Positions 1 to 14,422 of a stretch of 64,000 bases of DNA are shown here, piece by piece (position 1 is the stretch's first letter; every line of letters begins with the position of its first letter). A program made the position numbers and the translations under genes. Where the stretch lies: NCBI RefSeq assembly GCF_029227915.1, contig NC_079876.1, positions 36,997,828-37,061,827 on the forward strand. The letters run 5' to 3'. The DNA comes from Hydractinia symbiolongicarpus (taxonomy: Eukaryota; Cnidaria; Hydrozoa; Anthoathecata; Hydractiniidae). Below the pieces are notes generated by a model. The model was not told where the DNA came from. It saw only the letters and a program-made list of their open reading frames with translations, and searched no databases.

Positions 1-1493
1 TTAATTTGACTTGATTGCCGGAGCTCAGCGATTACAACACTGGGCGCTGTGGTAGCTTTTCTTTTAAAAATTTAGGTTAATGAGTCATTTGTTACTGTGG
101 GACCAATCCTAGCCGTTAGCGCGCGTTGAAGTAATACAGACAGTTTTAAATACTACATTTCACTGTCTTTCTAACAGTGTCAGTCCGTTTGAGTTTCAAC
201 AGTTGGGTCACATATCGTACCAACATGTGTGTAGCGATATTTATCTGATATTACTAGGTTGCATCGCTTTTAACAGTGAAACGATTGACTGTGGGACTTA
301 ATTGAAATTACTTTGGACTGTGATCTTAAAAATGTGAAAGTGAGACATTTGGACTCTAAGAAATAACTTTCTTCTTAATTTGACTTGATTGCCGAAGCTC
401 AGCGATTACACTGGGCGCTGTGGTAGCGCTTCAATTAAACATTATGATAAAAAAGTAAATTTTTTACTGTGGGACCAATCATAGCCGTTATCGCGCGCAG
501 AAGAAATAGCGACGGTTACAAAAACTACATTTTATTGACTTTCTAACGGTGACAGTCCGTTTGAGTTACAACGGTTGGGTCACCTATTCGTACTAACATA
601 TATTTAGCGATGTCTTTCTGATATTACTAGGTTGCATCGCTTTTAACAATGAAACGATTGACTGTGGGACTTAATTGGACTAACTTAGGACTGTGACCTG
701 ATAAATGTGATAAATGAGACAAACGTAGTCCAAGAATTAACATTCCTCTTAATTTGACATGATTGCGGGAACTCAGCGATTACACTGTGCGCTATGGTAG
801 CGCTTCATTTAAAAATTTAGATTAATAAGTCATTTTTTACTGCGGAACCATTCCTAGCCGTTATTGCGCGCTGAACAAATAGTGACAGCTTCAAAAACTA
901 CATTTCATTGACTTTCTAACGGTGTTATTCCGTTTGAGTTACAACGGTTGCGTCACATATTCGTACCAACATGTATTTAGCGATATTTTTCTCATATTAC
1001 TAGGTTGCATCGCTTTTAACAGTGAAACGATTGACTGTGGGACTAAATTGAAATGATTTTAGACTGTGACCTTATAAATGGTTAAGTGAGACAAGTGGAC
1101 TCCATGAAATAACATTCTTTTTAATTTGACATGATTGTCGGAACTCAACGATTACACTGGGCGCTGTGGTAGCGCTTCATATAACAATTTAGATAAATAA
1201 TTCATTTTTTCTGTGGGACTAATCCTAGCCGTTATCGCGCGCTGAAGAAAAAGCGACAGCTTCACAAACTACATCTCATTCACTTTCTAACGGTATCAAT
1301 CCGTTTCAGTTACAACGGTGGCGTTGCATATTCGTACCAACATGTCTTTAGCGATATTTATCTGATATTACTAGGTTGCATCGCGTTTAGCAGTGAAACG
1401 ATTGACTGTGGGACTTAATTGAACTAACTTTGGACTGTGACCTGATAAATGTGATAAGTGAATAAAATTGGACTCCAAGAAGTAACCATCTTC

Positions 1494-3362
1494 TTAATTT
1501 GAAATGATTGCCGGAACTCAGCGACTACACTGTGCGCTGTGGTAGCGCTTCATTTAAAAATTTAGATTAAAAAGTCATTTTTTACTGTGGGACCAATCCT
1601 AGCCGTTATTGCGTGCTGAAGAAATAGCGACAGTTTTAAAAACTACATTTCATTGACTTTCTAACGGTTTCAGTCCGTTTGAGTTACAACGGTTGGGTCA
1701 CCTATTCGTACCAACATGTATTTAGCGATATTTTTCTGATATTACTAGGTTGCATCGCTTTTAACAATGAAACAATTGGCTGTGGGACATAATTGAACTA
1801 ACTTTGGACTGCGACCTGATAAATATGATAAATGAGACAATTGGACTCCAAAAAATAACATTCTTCTTAACTTGACGTGATTGTCGGAACTCAGCGATTA
1901 TACTGGGCGCTGTGGTAGCACTTCATTTAAAAATTTAGGTAAATAAGTCATTTTTTACTGTGGGACCAATCCTATCCATTATCGCGCGCTGAAGAAATAG
2001 CGATTGTTTCAAAAACAACATTTCACTGACTTTGTAGCGGTGTCAGTCCGTTTGAGTTTCAACAGTTTGGTCACATAGTCGTACCAACATGTATTTAGCG
2101 ACATTTATCTGATATTACTAGGTTGCATCGCTTTTAACAGTGAAACGATTGACTGTGGGACTTAATTGAACCAACTTTGGACTGTGACCTTAAGGATGTG
2201 AAAGTGAGACAATTGGACTACAAGTAATAACATTCTTCTTAACTTGACATGACTGCCGAAACTCAGCGATTACACTGTGCGCTATGGTAGGGCTTTATTT
2301 AAGAATTTAGATAAATAAGTCAGTCTCTACTGTGGGACCAATGCTAGCCGTTATCGCGCGCTGAAGAAATAGCGACAGCTTCAAAAACTACATTTCATTG
2401 ACTTTCTAACGGTGTTATTCCGTTTGAGTTACAACGGCAGGGTCACATATTCGTACCAACATGTTTTTAGCGATATTTATCTGATATTACTAGGTTGCAT
2501 CGCTTTTAGCAGTGAAACAATTGACTGTGGGACTTAATTGAACTAACTTTAGACTGTGACCTGATAAATGTGATAAATGAGAAAATTGGACTCCAAGAAA
2601 TAACATTCTTCTTTATTTGACATGATTGCCGGAACTCAGCGATTACAACACTGGGCGCTGTGGTAGCGTTTCTTTTAAAAATTTAGGTTAATGAGTCATT
2701 TGTTACTGTGGGACCAATCCTAGCCGTTAGCGCGCGTTGAAGTAATACATACAGTTTGAAATACTACATTTTACTGACTTTCTAACGGTGTCAGTCCGTT
2801 TGAGTTTCAACAGTTTGGTCACATATTCGTACCAACATGTGTGTAGCGATATTTATCTGATATTACTAGGTTGCATCGCTTTTAACAGTGAAACGATTGA
2901 CTGTGGGACTTAATTGAAATTACTTTGGACTGTGAACTGATAAATGTGATAAATGAAAAAAATTGGACTCCAAGAAATAACATTCTTCTTAATTTGACAT
3001 GATTCCCGGAACTCAGCGATTACACTGGGCGCTGTGGTAGCGCTTCATTTTAAAATTTAGATTAATAAGTCATTTTCTACTGTGGGAGCAATCCTCGCCG
3101 TTATCGCGCGCTGAAGAAATAGCGACAGTTTCAAAAACCACATTTTATTGACTTTTTAACGGTGTCAGTCCGTTTGAGTTACAACGGTGGCGTCGCATAT
3201 TCGTACCAACATATCTTTAGCGATATTTATCTGATATTACTAGGTTGCATCGCGTTTAGCAGTGAAACGATTGACTGTGGGACTTAATTGAACTAATTTT
3301 GGACTGTGACCTGATAAATGTGATAAGTGAATAAAATTGGACTCCAAGAAGTAACCATCTTC
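1494..3362. repeat. Nested 5-monomer repeat, first copy
   Basis: Five monomers (1494, 1867, 2239, 2612, 2989; 1,869 bp) are followed by a near-copy at 3363-5229. Order is kept: a GCGACTACACTG monomer, a TTGACGTGATTGTC monomer, one with TATGGTAGGGCTTTA, one with the 3-bp ACAACAC insertion, and one with GATTCCCGG. The last monomer, 2989, is chimeric. Its head matches 4858, but from about 3180 its tail (ACGGTGGCGTCGCATATTC, then GCGTTTAGCAGTG) matches the tail of 1121. That is the product expected if the duplication arose by unequal exchange between those two positions. Confidence 0.88.
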
Positions 3363-5229
3363 TTAATTTGAAATGATTGCCGGAACTCAGCGACTACACT
3401 GTGCGCTGTGGTAGCGCTTCATTTAAAAATTTAGATTAAAAAGTCATTTTTTACTGTGGGACCAATCCTAGCCGTTATTGCGCGCTGAAGAAATAGCGAC
3501 AGTTTTAAAAACTACATTTCATTGACTTTCTAACGGTTTCAGTCCGTTTGAGTTACAACGGTTGGGTCACCTATTCGTACCAACATGTATTTAGCGATAT
3601 TTTTCTGATATTACTAGGTTGCATCGCTTTTAACAATGAAACAATTGGCTGTGGGACATAATTAAACTAACTTTGGACTGCGACCTGATAAATATGATAA
3701 ATGAGACAATTGGACTCCAAAAAATAACATTCTTCTTAAGTTGACGTGATTGTCGGAACTCAGCGATTATACTGGGCGCTGTGGTAGCACTTCATTTAAA
3801 AATTTAGGTAAATAAGTTATTTTTTACTGTGGGACCAATCCTATCCATTATCGCGCGCTGAAGAAATAGCGATTGTTTCAAAAACAACATTTCATTGACT
3901 TTGTAGCGGTGTCAGTCCGTTTGAGTTTCAACAGTTTGGTCACATATTCGTACCAACATGTATTTAGCGACATTTATCTGATATTACTAGGTTGCATCGC
4001 TTTTAACAGTGAAACGATTGACTGTGGGACTTAATTGAACCAACTTTGGACTGTGACCTTAAGGATGTGAAAGTGAGACAATTGGACTACAAGTAATAAC
4101 ATTCTTCTTAACTTGACATGACTGCCGAAACTCAGCGATTACACTGTGCGCTATGGTAGGGCTTTATTTAAGAATTTAGATAAATAAGTCAGTCTCTACT
4201 GTGGGACCAATGCTAGCCGTTATCGCGCGCTGAAGAAATAGCGACAGCTTCAAAAACTACATTTCATTGACTTTCTAACGGTGTTATTCCGTTTGAGTTA
4301 CAACGGCAGGGTCACATATTCGTACCAACATGTTTTTAGCGATATTTATCTGATATTACTAGGTTGCATCGCTTTTAGCAGTGAAACAATTGACTGTGGG
4401 ACTTAATTGAACTAACTTTAGACTGTGACCTGATAAATGTGATAAATGAGAAAATTGGACTCCAAGAAATAACATTCTTCTTTATTTGACATGATTGCCG
4501 GAACTCAGCGATTACAACACTGGGCGCTGTGGTAGCGTTTCTTTTAAAAATTTAGGTTAATGAGTCATTTGTTACTGTGGGACCAATCCTAGCCGTTAGC
4601 GCGCGTTGAAGTAATACATACAGTTTGAAATACTACATTTTACTGACTTTCTAACGGTGTCAGTCCGTTTGAGTTTCAACAGTTTGGTCACATATTCGTA
4701 CCAACATGTGTGTAGCGATATTTATCTGATATTACTAGGTTGCATCGCTTTTAACAGTGAAACGATTGACTGTGGGACTTAATTGAAATTACTTTGGACT
4801 GTGAACTGATAAATGTGATAAATGAAAAAAATTGGACTCCAAGAAATAACATTCTTCTTAATTTGACATGATTCCCGGAACTCAGCGATTACACTGGGCG
4901 CTGTGGTAGCGCTTCATTTTAAAATTTAGATTAATAAGTCATTTTCTACTGTGGGACCAATCCTCGCCGTTATCGCGCGCTGGAGAAATAGCGACAGTTT
5001 CAAAAACCACATTTTATTGACTTTTTAACGGTGTCAGTCCGTTTGAGTTACAACGGTTGGGTCACCTATTCGTACCAACATGTATTTAGCGATATTTCAC
5101 TGATATTACTTGGTTGCATCGCTTTTAACAATAAAACAATTGACTGTGGGACTTAATTGAACTGATTATGGACTGTGACCTTAAGAATGTGAAAGTGAGA
5201 CAATTGGACTCCAAGAAATAACATTCTTC
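3363..5229. repeat. Nested 5-monomer repeat, second copy
   Basis: Monomers 3363, 3736, 4108, 4481 and 4858 (1,867 bp) match 1494-3362 in the same order. Small differences include GCGCGCTGAAG here against GCGTGCTGAAG in the first copy, and AATTAAACTAAC against AATTGAACTAAC. The final monomer keeps its own tail (ACGGTTGGGTCACCTATTC, then GATATTTCACTG). It probably represents the pre-duplication state. Confidence 0.88.
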
Positions 5230-6717
5230 TTAACTTGACATGACTGCCGAAACTCAGCGATTACACAAGGCCCTGTGGTAGCTCTTCAATTAAAAATTAA
5301 TATAAAAAAGTCATTTTTTTACTGTGGGACCAATCCTAGCCGTTATCGCGCGGAAGACAGAGCGACAGTTTCAAACCTACATTTCATTGACTTTCTAACG
5401 GTATCAATTTGCCTCAGTTACTACGGTTGCGTCACATATTCGTACCAACATGTATTTAGCGATAATTTTCTCATATTACTAGGTTGCATCGCTTTTAACA
5501 GTGAAACGATTGACTGTGGGACTAAATTGAACTGACATTGGACTGAGACCTTATAAATATTATAAGTGAGACAAGTGGACTCCAAGAAATAACATTCTTT
5601 TTAATTTGACATGATTTCCGGAACTCAGCGATTTCACTGGGATCTGTGGTAGCGCTTCATTTAAGAATTTAGATAAATAAGTCAGTCTCTACTGTGGGAC
5701 CAATCTTAGCCGTTATCGCGCGCTGAAGAAATAGCGACAGTTTCAAAAACTACATTTCATTCACTTTCTAACGGTATCAATCCGCCTCAGTTACAACGGT
5801 TGCGTCCATATTCGTACCAACATGTATTTAGCGATATTTTTCTCATATTACTAGGTTGCATCACTTTTAACGGTGAAACGATTGACTGTGGGACTAAATT
5901 GAACTGACTTTGGACTGTGACCTTATAAATGTTATAAGTGAGACAAGTGGACTCCAAGATATAACATTCTTTTTAATTTGATATGATTGCCGGAACTCAG
6001 CGATTACACTGGGAACTATGGTAGCGCTTCATTTAAGAATTTAGATAAATAAGTCAGTCTCTACTGTGGGACCAATCCTAGCCGTTATCGCGCGCTGAAG
6101 AAATAGCGACAGTTTCAAAAACTACATTTCATTCACTTTCTAACGGTATCAATCCGCCTCAGTTACAACGGTTGCGTCACATATTCGTACCAACATGTAT
6201 TTCGTGATATTTTTCCGATATTACTAGGTTGTATAGCTTTTAACAGTGAAACGATTGACTGTGGGACTTAATTGAACTGATTATGGACTGTGACCTTAAA
6301 AATGTGAAAGTGAGACAATTGGACTCCAAGAAATAACATTTTTCTTAATTTGACTTGATTGCCGAAACTCAGCGATTACACTGGGCGCTGTGGTAGCGCT
6401 TCAATTAAAAATTAGGATAAAAAAGTCATTTTTTACTGTGTGACCAATCATAGCCGTTATCGCGCGCTAAAGAAATAGTGACAGCTTCAAAAACTACATT
6501 TCATTGACTTTCTAACGGAGTTATCCCGGTTGAGTTACAACGGTTGGGTCACATATTCGTACCAACATTTATTAAGCGATATTTTTCTCATATTACTAGG
6601 TTGCATTGCTTTTAACAGTGAAACGATTGACTGTGGCACATAATTGAACTAACTTTAGACTGTGACCTGATTATATTGATAAATGAGAAAATTGGACTCC
6701 AAGAAATAACATTCTTC

Positions 6718-8959
6718 TTAATTTGACATGATTGCCGGAACTCAGCGATTACAACACTGGGCGCTGTGGTAGCGTTTCTTTTAAAAATTTAGGTTAATGA
6801 GTCATTTGTTACTGTGGGACCAATCCTAGCCGTTAGCGCGCGTTGAAGAAATAGCGATTGTTTCAAAAACAACATTTCATTGACTTTGTAGCGGTGTCAG
6901 TCCGTTTGAGTTTCAACAGTTTGGTCACATATTCGTACCAACATGTATTTAGCGACATTTATCTGATATTACTAGGTTGCATCGCTTTTAACAGTGAAAC
7001 GATTGACTGTGGGACTTAATTGAACCAACTTTGGACTGTGACCTTAAGGATGTGAAAGTGAGACAATTGGACTACAAGTAATAACATTCTTCTTAACTTG
7101 ACATGACTGCCGAAACTCAGCGATTACACTGTGCGCTATGGTAGGGCTTTATTTAAGAATTTAGATAAATAAGTCAGTCTCTACTGTGGGACCAATGCTA
7201 GCCGTTATCGCGCGCTGAAGAAATAGCGACAGCTTCAAAAACTACATTTCATTGACTTTCTAACGGTGTTATTCCGTTTGAGTTACAACGGCAGGGTCAC
7301 ATATTCGTACCAACATGTTTTTAGCGATATTTATCTGATATTACTAGGTTGCATCGCTTTTAGCAGTGAAACAATTGACTGTGGGACTTAATTGAACTAA
7401 CTTTAGACTGTGACCTGATAAATGTGATAAATGAGAAAATTGGACTCCAAGAAATAACATTCTTCTTTATTTGACATGATTGCCGGAACTCAGCGATTAC
7501 AACACTGGGCGCTGTGGTAGCGTTTCTTTTAAAAATTTAGGTTAATGAGTCATTTGTTACTGTGGGACCAATCCTAGCCGTTAGCGCGCGTTGAAGTAAT
7601 ACATACAGTTTGAAATACTACATTTTACTGACTTTCTAACGGTGTCAGTCCGTTTGAGTTTCAACAGTTTGGTCACATATTCGTACCAACATGTGTGTAG
7701 CGATATTTATCTGATATTACTAGGTTGCATCGCTTTTAACAGTGAAACGATTGACTGTGGGACTTAATTGAAATTACTTTGGACTGTGAACTGATAAATG
7801 TGATAAATGAAAAAAATTGGACTCCAAGAAATAACATTCTTCTTAATTTGACATGATTCCCGGAACTCAGCGATTACACTGGGCGCTGTGGTAGCGCTTC
7901 ATTTTAAAATTTAGATTAATAAGTCATTTTCTACTGTGGGACCAATCCTCGCCGTTATCGCGCGCTGAAGAAATAGCGACAGTTTCAAAAACCACATTTT
8001 ATTGACTTTTTAACGGTGTCAGTCCGTTTGAGTTACAACGGTTGGGTCACCTATTCGTACCAACATGTATTTAGCGATATTTCACTGATATTACTTGGTT
8101 GCATCGCTTTTAACAATAAAACAATTGACTGTGGGACTTAATTGAACTGATTATGGACTGTGACCTTAAGAATGTGAAAGTGAGACAATTGGACTCCAAG
8201 AAATAACATTCTTCTTAACTTGACATGACTGCCGAAACTCAGCGATTACACAAGGCCCTGTGGTAGCTCTTCAATTAAAAATTAATATAAAAAAGTCATT
8301 TTTTACTGTGGGACCAATCCTAGCCGTTATCGCGCGCTGAAGAAATAGCGACAGTTTCAAAAACTACATTTCATTCACTTTCTAACGGTATCAATCCGCC
8401 TCAGTTACAACGGTTGCGTCACATATTCGTACCAACATGTATTTCGTGATATTTTTCCGATATTACTAGGTTGTATAGCTTTTAACAGTGAAACGATTGA
8501 CTGTGGGACTTAATTGAACTGATTATGGACTGTGACCTTAAAAATGTGAAAGTGAGACAATTGGACTCCAAGAAATAACATTTTTCTTAATTTGACTTGA
8601 TTGCCGAAACTCAGCGATTACACTGGGCGCTGTGGTAGCGCTTCAATTAAAAATTAGGATAAAAAAGTCATTTTTTACTGTGTGACCAATCATAGCCGTT
8701 ATCGCGCGCTAAAGAAATAGTGACAGCTTCAAAAACTACATTTCATTGACTTTCTAACGGAGTTATCCCGGTTGAGTTACAACGGTTGGGTCACATATTC
8801 GTACCAACATTTATTAAGCGATATTTTTCTCATATTACTAGGTTGCATTGCTTTTAACAGTGAAACGATTGACTGTGGCACATAATTGAACTAACTTTAG
8901 ACTGTGACCTGATTATATTGATAAATGAGAAAATTGGACTCCAAGAAATAACATTCTTC
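6718..8959. repeat. Nested 6-monomer block (2,242 bp)
   Basis: Starts are 6718, 7093, 7466, 7843, 8215 and 8587. Monomer 6718 is chimeric: its head has the ACAACAC insertion and GCGCGCGTTGAAG, then between 6844 and 6848 it switches to AAATAGCGATTGTTTC, the tail type of 3736. Monomer 8215 is also chimeric, with the head of 5230 (CACAAGGCCCTGTGG) and the tail of the 5973 type (GTGATATTTTTCCGATATT). The switch lies in shared sequence between about 8300 and 8335. The block is followed by a related 7-monomer block at 8960. Confidence 0.85.
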
Positions 8960-11575
8960 TTAATTTGACATGATTGCCGGAACTCAGCGATTACAACACT
9001 GGGCGCTGTGGTAGCGTTTCTTTTAAAAATTTAGGTTAATGAGTCATTTGTTACTGTGGGACCAATCCTAGCCGTTAGCGCGCGTTGAAGAAATAGCGAT
9101 TGTTTCAAAAACAACATTTCATTGACTTTGTAGCGGTGTCAGTCCGTTTGAGTTTCAACAGTTTGGTCACATATTCGTACCAACATGTATTTAGCGACAT
9201 TTATCTGATATTACTAGGTTGCATCGCTTTTAACAGTGAAACGATTGACTGTGGGACTTAATTGAACCAACTTTGGACTGTGACCTTAAGGATGTGAAAG
9301 TGAGACAATTGGACTACAAGTAATAACATTCTTCTTAACTTGACATGACTGCCGAAACTCAGCGATTACACTGTGCGCTATGGTAGGGCTTTATTTAAGA
9401 ATTTAGATAAATAAGTCAGTCTCTACTGTGGGACCAATGCTAGCCGTTATCGCGCGCTGAAGAAATAGCGACAGCTTCAAAAACTACATTTCATTGACTT
9501 TCTAACGGTGTTATTCCGTTTGAGTTACAACGGCAGGGTCACATATTCGTACCAACATGTTTTTAGCGATATTTATCTGATATTACTAGGTTGCATCGCT
9601 TTTAGCAGTGAAACAATTGACTGTGGGACTTAATTGAACTAACTTTAGACTGTGACCTGATAAATGTGATAAATGAGAAAATTGGACTCCAAGAAATAAC
9701 ATTCTTCTTTATTTGACATGATTGCCGGAACTCAGCGATTACAACACTGGGCGCTGTGGTAGCGTTTCTTTTAAAAATTTAGGTTAATGAGTCATTTGTT
9801 ACTGTGGGACCAATCCTAGCCGTTAGCGCGCGTTGAAGTAATACATACAGTTTGAAATACTACATTTTACTGACTTTCTAACGGTGTCAGTCCGTTTGAG
9901 TTTCAACAGTTTGGTCACATATTCGTACCAACATGTGTGTAGCGATATTTATCTGATATTACTAGGTTGCATCGCTTTTAACAGTGAAACGATTGACTGT
10001 GGGACTTAATTGAAATTACTTTGGACTGTGAACTGATAAATGTGATAAATGAAAAAAATTGGACTCCAAGAAATAACATTCTTCTTAATTTGACATGATT
10101 CCCGGAACTCAGCGATTACACTGGGCGCTGTGGTAGCGCTTCATTTTAAAATTTAGATTAATTAGTCATTTTCTACTGTGGGACCAATCCTCGCCGTTAT
10201 CGCGCGCTGAAGAAATAGCGACAGTTTCAAAAACCACATTTTATTGACTTTTTAACGGTGTCAGTCCGTTTGAGTTACAACGGTTGGGTCACCTATTCGT
10301 ACCAACATGTATTTAGCGATATTTCACTGATATTACTTGGTTGCATCGCTTTTAACAATAAAACAATTGACTGTGGGACTTAATTGAACTGATTATGGAC
10401 TGTGACCTTAAGAATGTGAAAGTGAGACAATTGGACTCCAAGAAATAACATTCTTCTTAACTTGACATGACTGCCGAAACTCAGCGATTACACAAGGCCC
10501 TGTGGTAGCTCTTCAATTAAAAATTAATATAAAAAAGTCATTTTTTTACTGTGGGACCAATCCTAGCCGTTATCGCGCGCTGAAGAAATAGCGACAGTTT
10601 CAAAAACTACATTTCATTCACTTTCTAACGGTATCAATCCGCCTCAGTTACAACGGTTGCGTCACATATTCGTACCAACATGTATTTCGTAATATTTTTC
10701 CGATATTACTAGGTTGCATCACTTTTAACGGTGAAACGATTGACTGTGGGACTAAATTGAACTGACTTTGGACTGTGACCTTATAAATGTTATAAGTGAC
10801 ACAAGTGGACTCCAAGATATAACATTCTTTTTAATTTGATATGATTGCCGGAACTCAGCGATTACACTGGGAACTATGGTAGCGCTTCATTTAAGAATTT
10901 AGATAAATAAGTCAGTCTCTACTGTGGGACCAATCCTAGCCGTTATCGCGCGCTGAAGAAATAGCGACAGTTTCAAAAACTACATTTCATTCACTTTCTA
11001 ACGGTATCAATCCGCCTCAGTTACAACGGTTGCGTCACATATTCGTACCAACATGTATTTCGTGATATTTTTCCGATATTACTAGGTTGTATAGCTTTTA
11101 ACAGTGAAACGATTGACTGTGGGACTTAATTGAACTGATTATGGACTGTGACCTTAAAAATGTGAAAGTGAGACAATTGGACTCCAAGAAATAACATTTT
11201 TCTTAATTTGACTTGATTGCCGAAACTCAGCGATTACACTGGGCGCTGTGGTAGCGCTTCAATTAAAAATTAGGATAAAAAAGTCATTTTTTACTGTGTG
11301 ACCAATCATAGCCGTTATCGCGCGCTAAAGAAATAGTGACAGCTTCAAAAACTACATTTCATTGACTTTCTAACGGAGTTATCCCGGTTGAGTTACAACG
11401 GTTGGGTCACATATTCGTACCAACATTTATTAAGCGATATTTTTCTCATATTACTAGGTTGCATTGCTTTTAACAGTGAAACGATTGACTGTGGCACATA
11501 ATTGAACTAACTTTAGACTGTGACCTGATTATATTGATAAATGAGAAAATTGGACTCCAAGAAATAACATTCTTC
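8960..11575. repeat. Nested 7-monomer block (2,616 bp)
   Basis: Starts are 8960, 9335, 9708, 10085, 10457, 10831 and 11203. The order follows the preceding 6-monomer block but has one extra monomer (10831, GGGAACTATGG class). Monomer 10457 has the 5230-type head, then a tail with CGTAATATTTTTCCG followed by TTGCATCACTTTTAACGG. It is therefore a different chimera from the one at 8215. This block is the one present in tandem in version 3 (33220-38451). Confidence 0.87.
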
Positions 11576-13947
11576 TTAATTTGACATGATTGCCGGAACT
11601 CAGCGATTACAACACTGGGCGCTGTGGTAGCGTTTCTTTTAAAAATTTAGGTTAATGAGTCATTTGTTACTGTGGGACCAATCCTAGCCGTTAGCGCGCG
11701 TTGAAGTAATACAGACAGTTTCAAATACTACATTTCACTGACTTTCTAACGGTGTCAGTCCGTTTGAGTTTCAACAGTTGGGTCACATATCGTACCAACA
11801 TGTGTGTAGCGATATTTATCTGATATTACTAGGTTGCATCGCTTTTAACAGTGAAACGATTGACTGTGGCACATAATTGAACTGATTTTGGACTGTGAAC
11901 TGATAAATGTGATAAGTGAAAAAAATTGGACTCCAAGAAATAACATTCTTCTTAATTTGACATGATTGCCGGAACTCAGCGATTACACTGGGCGCTGTGG
12001 TAGCGCTTCATTTAAAAATTTAAATTAATAATTCATTTTTTACTGTGGTACCAATCCTAGCCGTTATCGCGCGCTGAAGAAATAGCGACAGTTTCAAAAA
12101 CTACATTTCATTGACTTTCTAAAGGTGTCAGTCCGTTTGATTTACAACGGTTGGGTCACCTATTCGTACCAACATGTATTTAGCGATATTTTACTGATAT
12201 TACTTGGTTGCATCGCTTTTAACAATGAAACAATTGACTTTGGGACTTAATTGAACTGATTATGGACTGTGACCTTAAGAATGTGAAAGTGAGACAATTG
12301 GACTCCAAGAAATAACATTCTTCTTAACTTGACAGGACTGCCGAAACTCAGCGATTACACAAGGCCCTGTGGTAGCTCTTCAATTAAAAATTAAGATAAA
12401 AAAGTTATTTTTTACTGTGGGACCAATCCTAGCCGTTATCGCGCTGAAGACAGAGCGACAGTTTCAAAAACTACATTTCATTGACTTTCTAATGGTATCA
12501 ATCCGCCTCAGTTACTACGGTTGCGTCACATATTCGTACCAACATGTATTTAGCGATAATTTTCTCATATTACTAGGTTGCATCGCTTTTAACAGTGAAA
12601 CGATTGACTGTGGGACTAAATTGAACTGACTTTGGACTGTGACCTTATAAATATTATAAGTGAGACAAGTGGACTCCAAGAAATAACATTCTTTTTAATT
12701 TGACATGATTTCCGGAACTCAGCGATTTCACTGGGATCTGTGGTAGCGCTTCATTTAAGAATTTAGATAAATAAGTCAGTCTCTGCTGTGGGACCAATCT
12801 TAGCCGTTATCGCGCGCTGAAGAAATAGCGACAGTTTCAAAAACTACATTTCATTCACTTTCTAACGGTATCAATCCGCCTCAGTTACAACGGTTGCGTC
12901 CATATTCGTACCAACATGTATTTAGCGATATTTTTCTCATATTACTAGGTTGCATCACTTTTAACGGTGAAACGATTGACTGTGGGACTAAATTGAACTG
13001 ACTTTGGACTGTGACCTTATAAATGTTATAAGTGAGACAAGTGGACTCCAAGAAATAACATTCTTTTTAATTTGACATGATTGCCGGAACTCAGCGATTA
13101 CACTGGGAACTATGGTAGCGCTTCATTTAAGAATTTAGATAAATAAGTCAGTCTCTACTGTGGGACCAATCCTAGCCGTTATCGCGCGCTGAAGAAATAG
13201 CGACAGTTTCAAAAACTACATTTCATTCACTTTCTAACGGTATCAATCCGCTTCAGTTACAACGGTTGCGTCACATATTCGTACCAATATGTATTTCGTG
13301 ATAGTTTTCTGGTATTACTAGGTTGTATAGCTTTTAACAGTGAAACGATTGACTGTGGGACTTAATTGAACTGATTATGGACTGTGACCTTAAAAATGTG
13401 AAAGTGAGACAATTGGACTCCAAGAAATAACTTTCTTCTTAATTTGACTTGATTGCCGAAACTCAGCGATTACACTGGGCGCTGTGGTAGCGCTTCAATT
13501 AAAAATTAGGATAAAAAAGTCATTTTTTACTGTGTGACAAATCATAGCCGTTATCGCGCGCTAAAGAAATAGTGACAGCTTCAAAAACTACATTTCATTG
13601 ACTTTCTAACGGAGTTATTCCGTTTGAGTTACAACGGTTGGGTCACATATTCGTACCAACATTTATTTAGCGATATTTTTCTCATATTACTAGGTTGCAT
13701 TGCTTTAAACAGTGAAACGATTGACTGTGGCACATAATTGAACTAACTTTAGACTGTGACCTGATAAATGTGATAAATTTGAAAATTGGACTCCAAGAAA
13801 TAACATTCTTCTTAATTTGACATGATTGCCGGAACTCAGCGATTACAACACTGGGCGCTGTGGTAGCGTTTGTTTTAAAAATTTAGGTTGATGAGTCATT
13901 TGTTACTGTGGGACCAATCCTAGCTGTTAGCGCGCGTTGAAGTAATA

Positions 13948-14422
13948 GTGACAGCTTCAAAAACTACATTTCATTGACTTTCTAACGGTGTTATTCCGTT
14001 TGAGTTACAACGGTTGCGTCACATATTCGTACCAACATGTATTTAGCGATATTTTTCTCATATTACTAGGTTGCATCGCTTTTAACAGTGAAACGATTGA
14101 CTGTGGGACTAAATTGAACTGATTTTAGACTGTGATCTTATAAATGGTATAAGTGAGACAAGTGGACTCCATGAAATAACATTCTTTTTAATTTGACATG
14201 ATTGTCGGAACTCAGCGATTACACTGGGCGCTGTGGTAGCGCTTCATTTAAAAATTTAGATTAAAAATTCATTTTTTACTGTGGGACCAATCCTAGCCGT
14301 TATTGCGCGCTGAAGAAATAACGACAGTTTTAAAAACTACATTTCATTGACTTTCTAACGGTTTCAGTCCGTTTGAGTTACAACGGTTGGGTCACCTATT
14401 CGTACCAACATGTATTTAGCGA
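13948..14422. repeat. Displaced 1.3-monomer copy of 16929-17402
   Basis: Monomer 13812 begins as the ACAACAC type (TAGCTGTTAGCGCGCGTTG), but between 13944 and 13947 it switches to GTGACAGCTTCAAAAAC. From there to 14422 the sequence follows 16929-17402, including GGTGTTATTCCGTTTG, TCCATGAAATAAC and GAAATAACGACAG. It differs by a one-base A-run length and a few substitutions. After 14422 (GAGATTTTTCCGG) it diverges. At the equivalent place in version 3 (40816) the original tail ATACAGACAGTTTC is retained. So this insertion, or a linked deletion, is specific to version 1. Confidence 0.8.
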
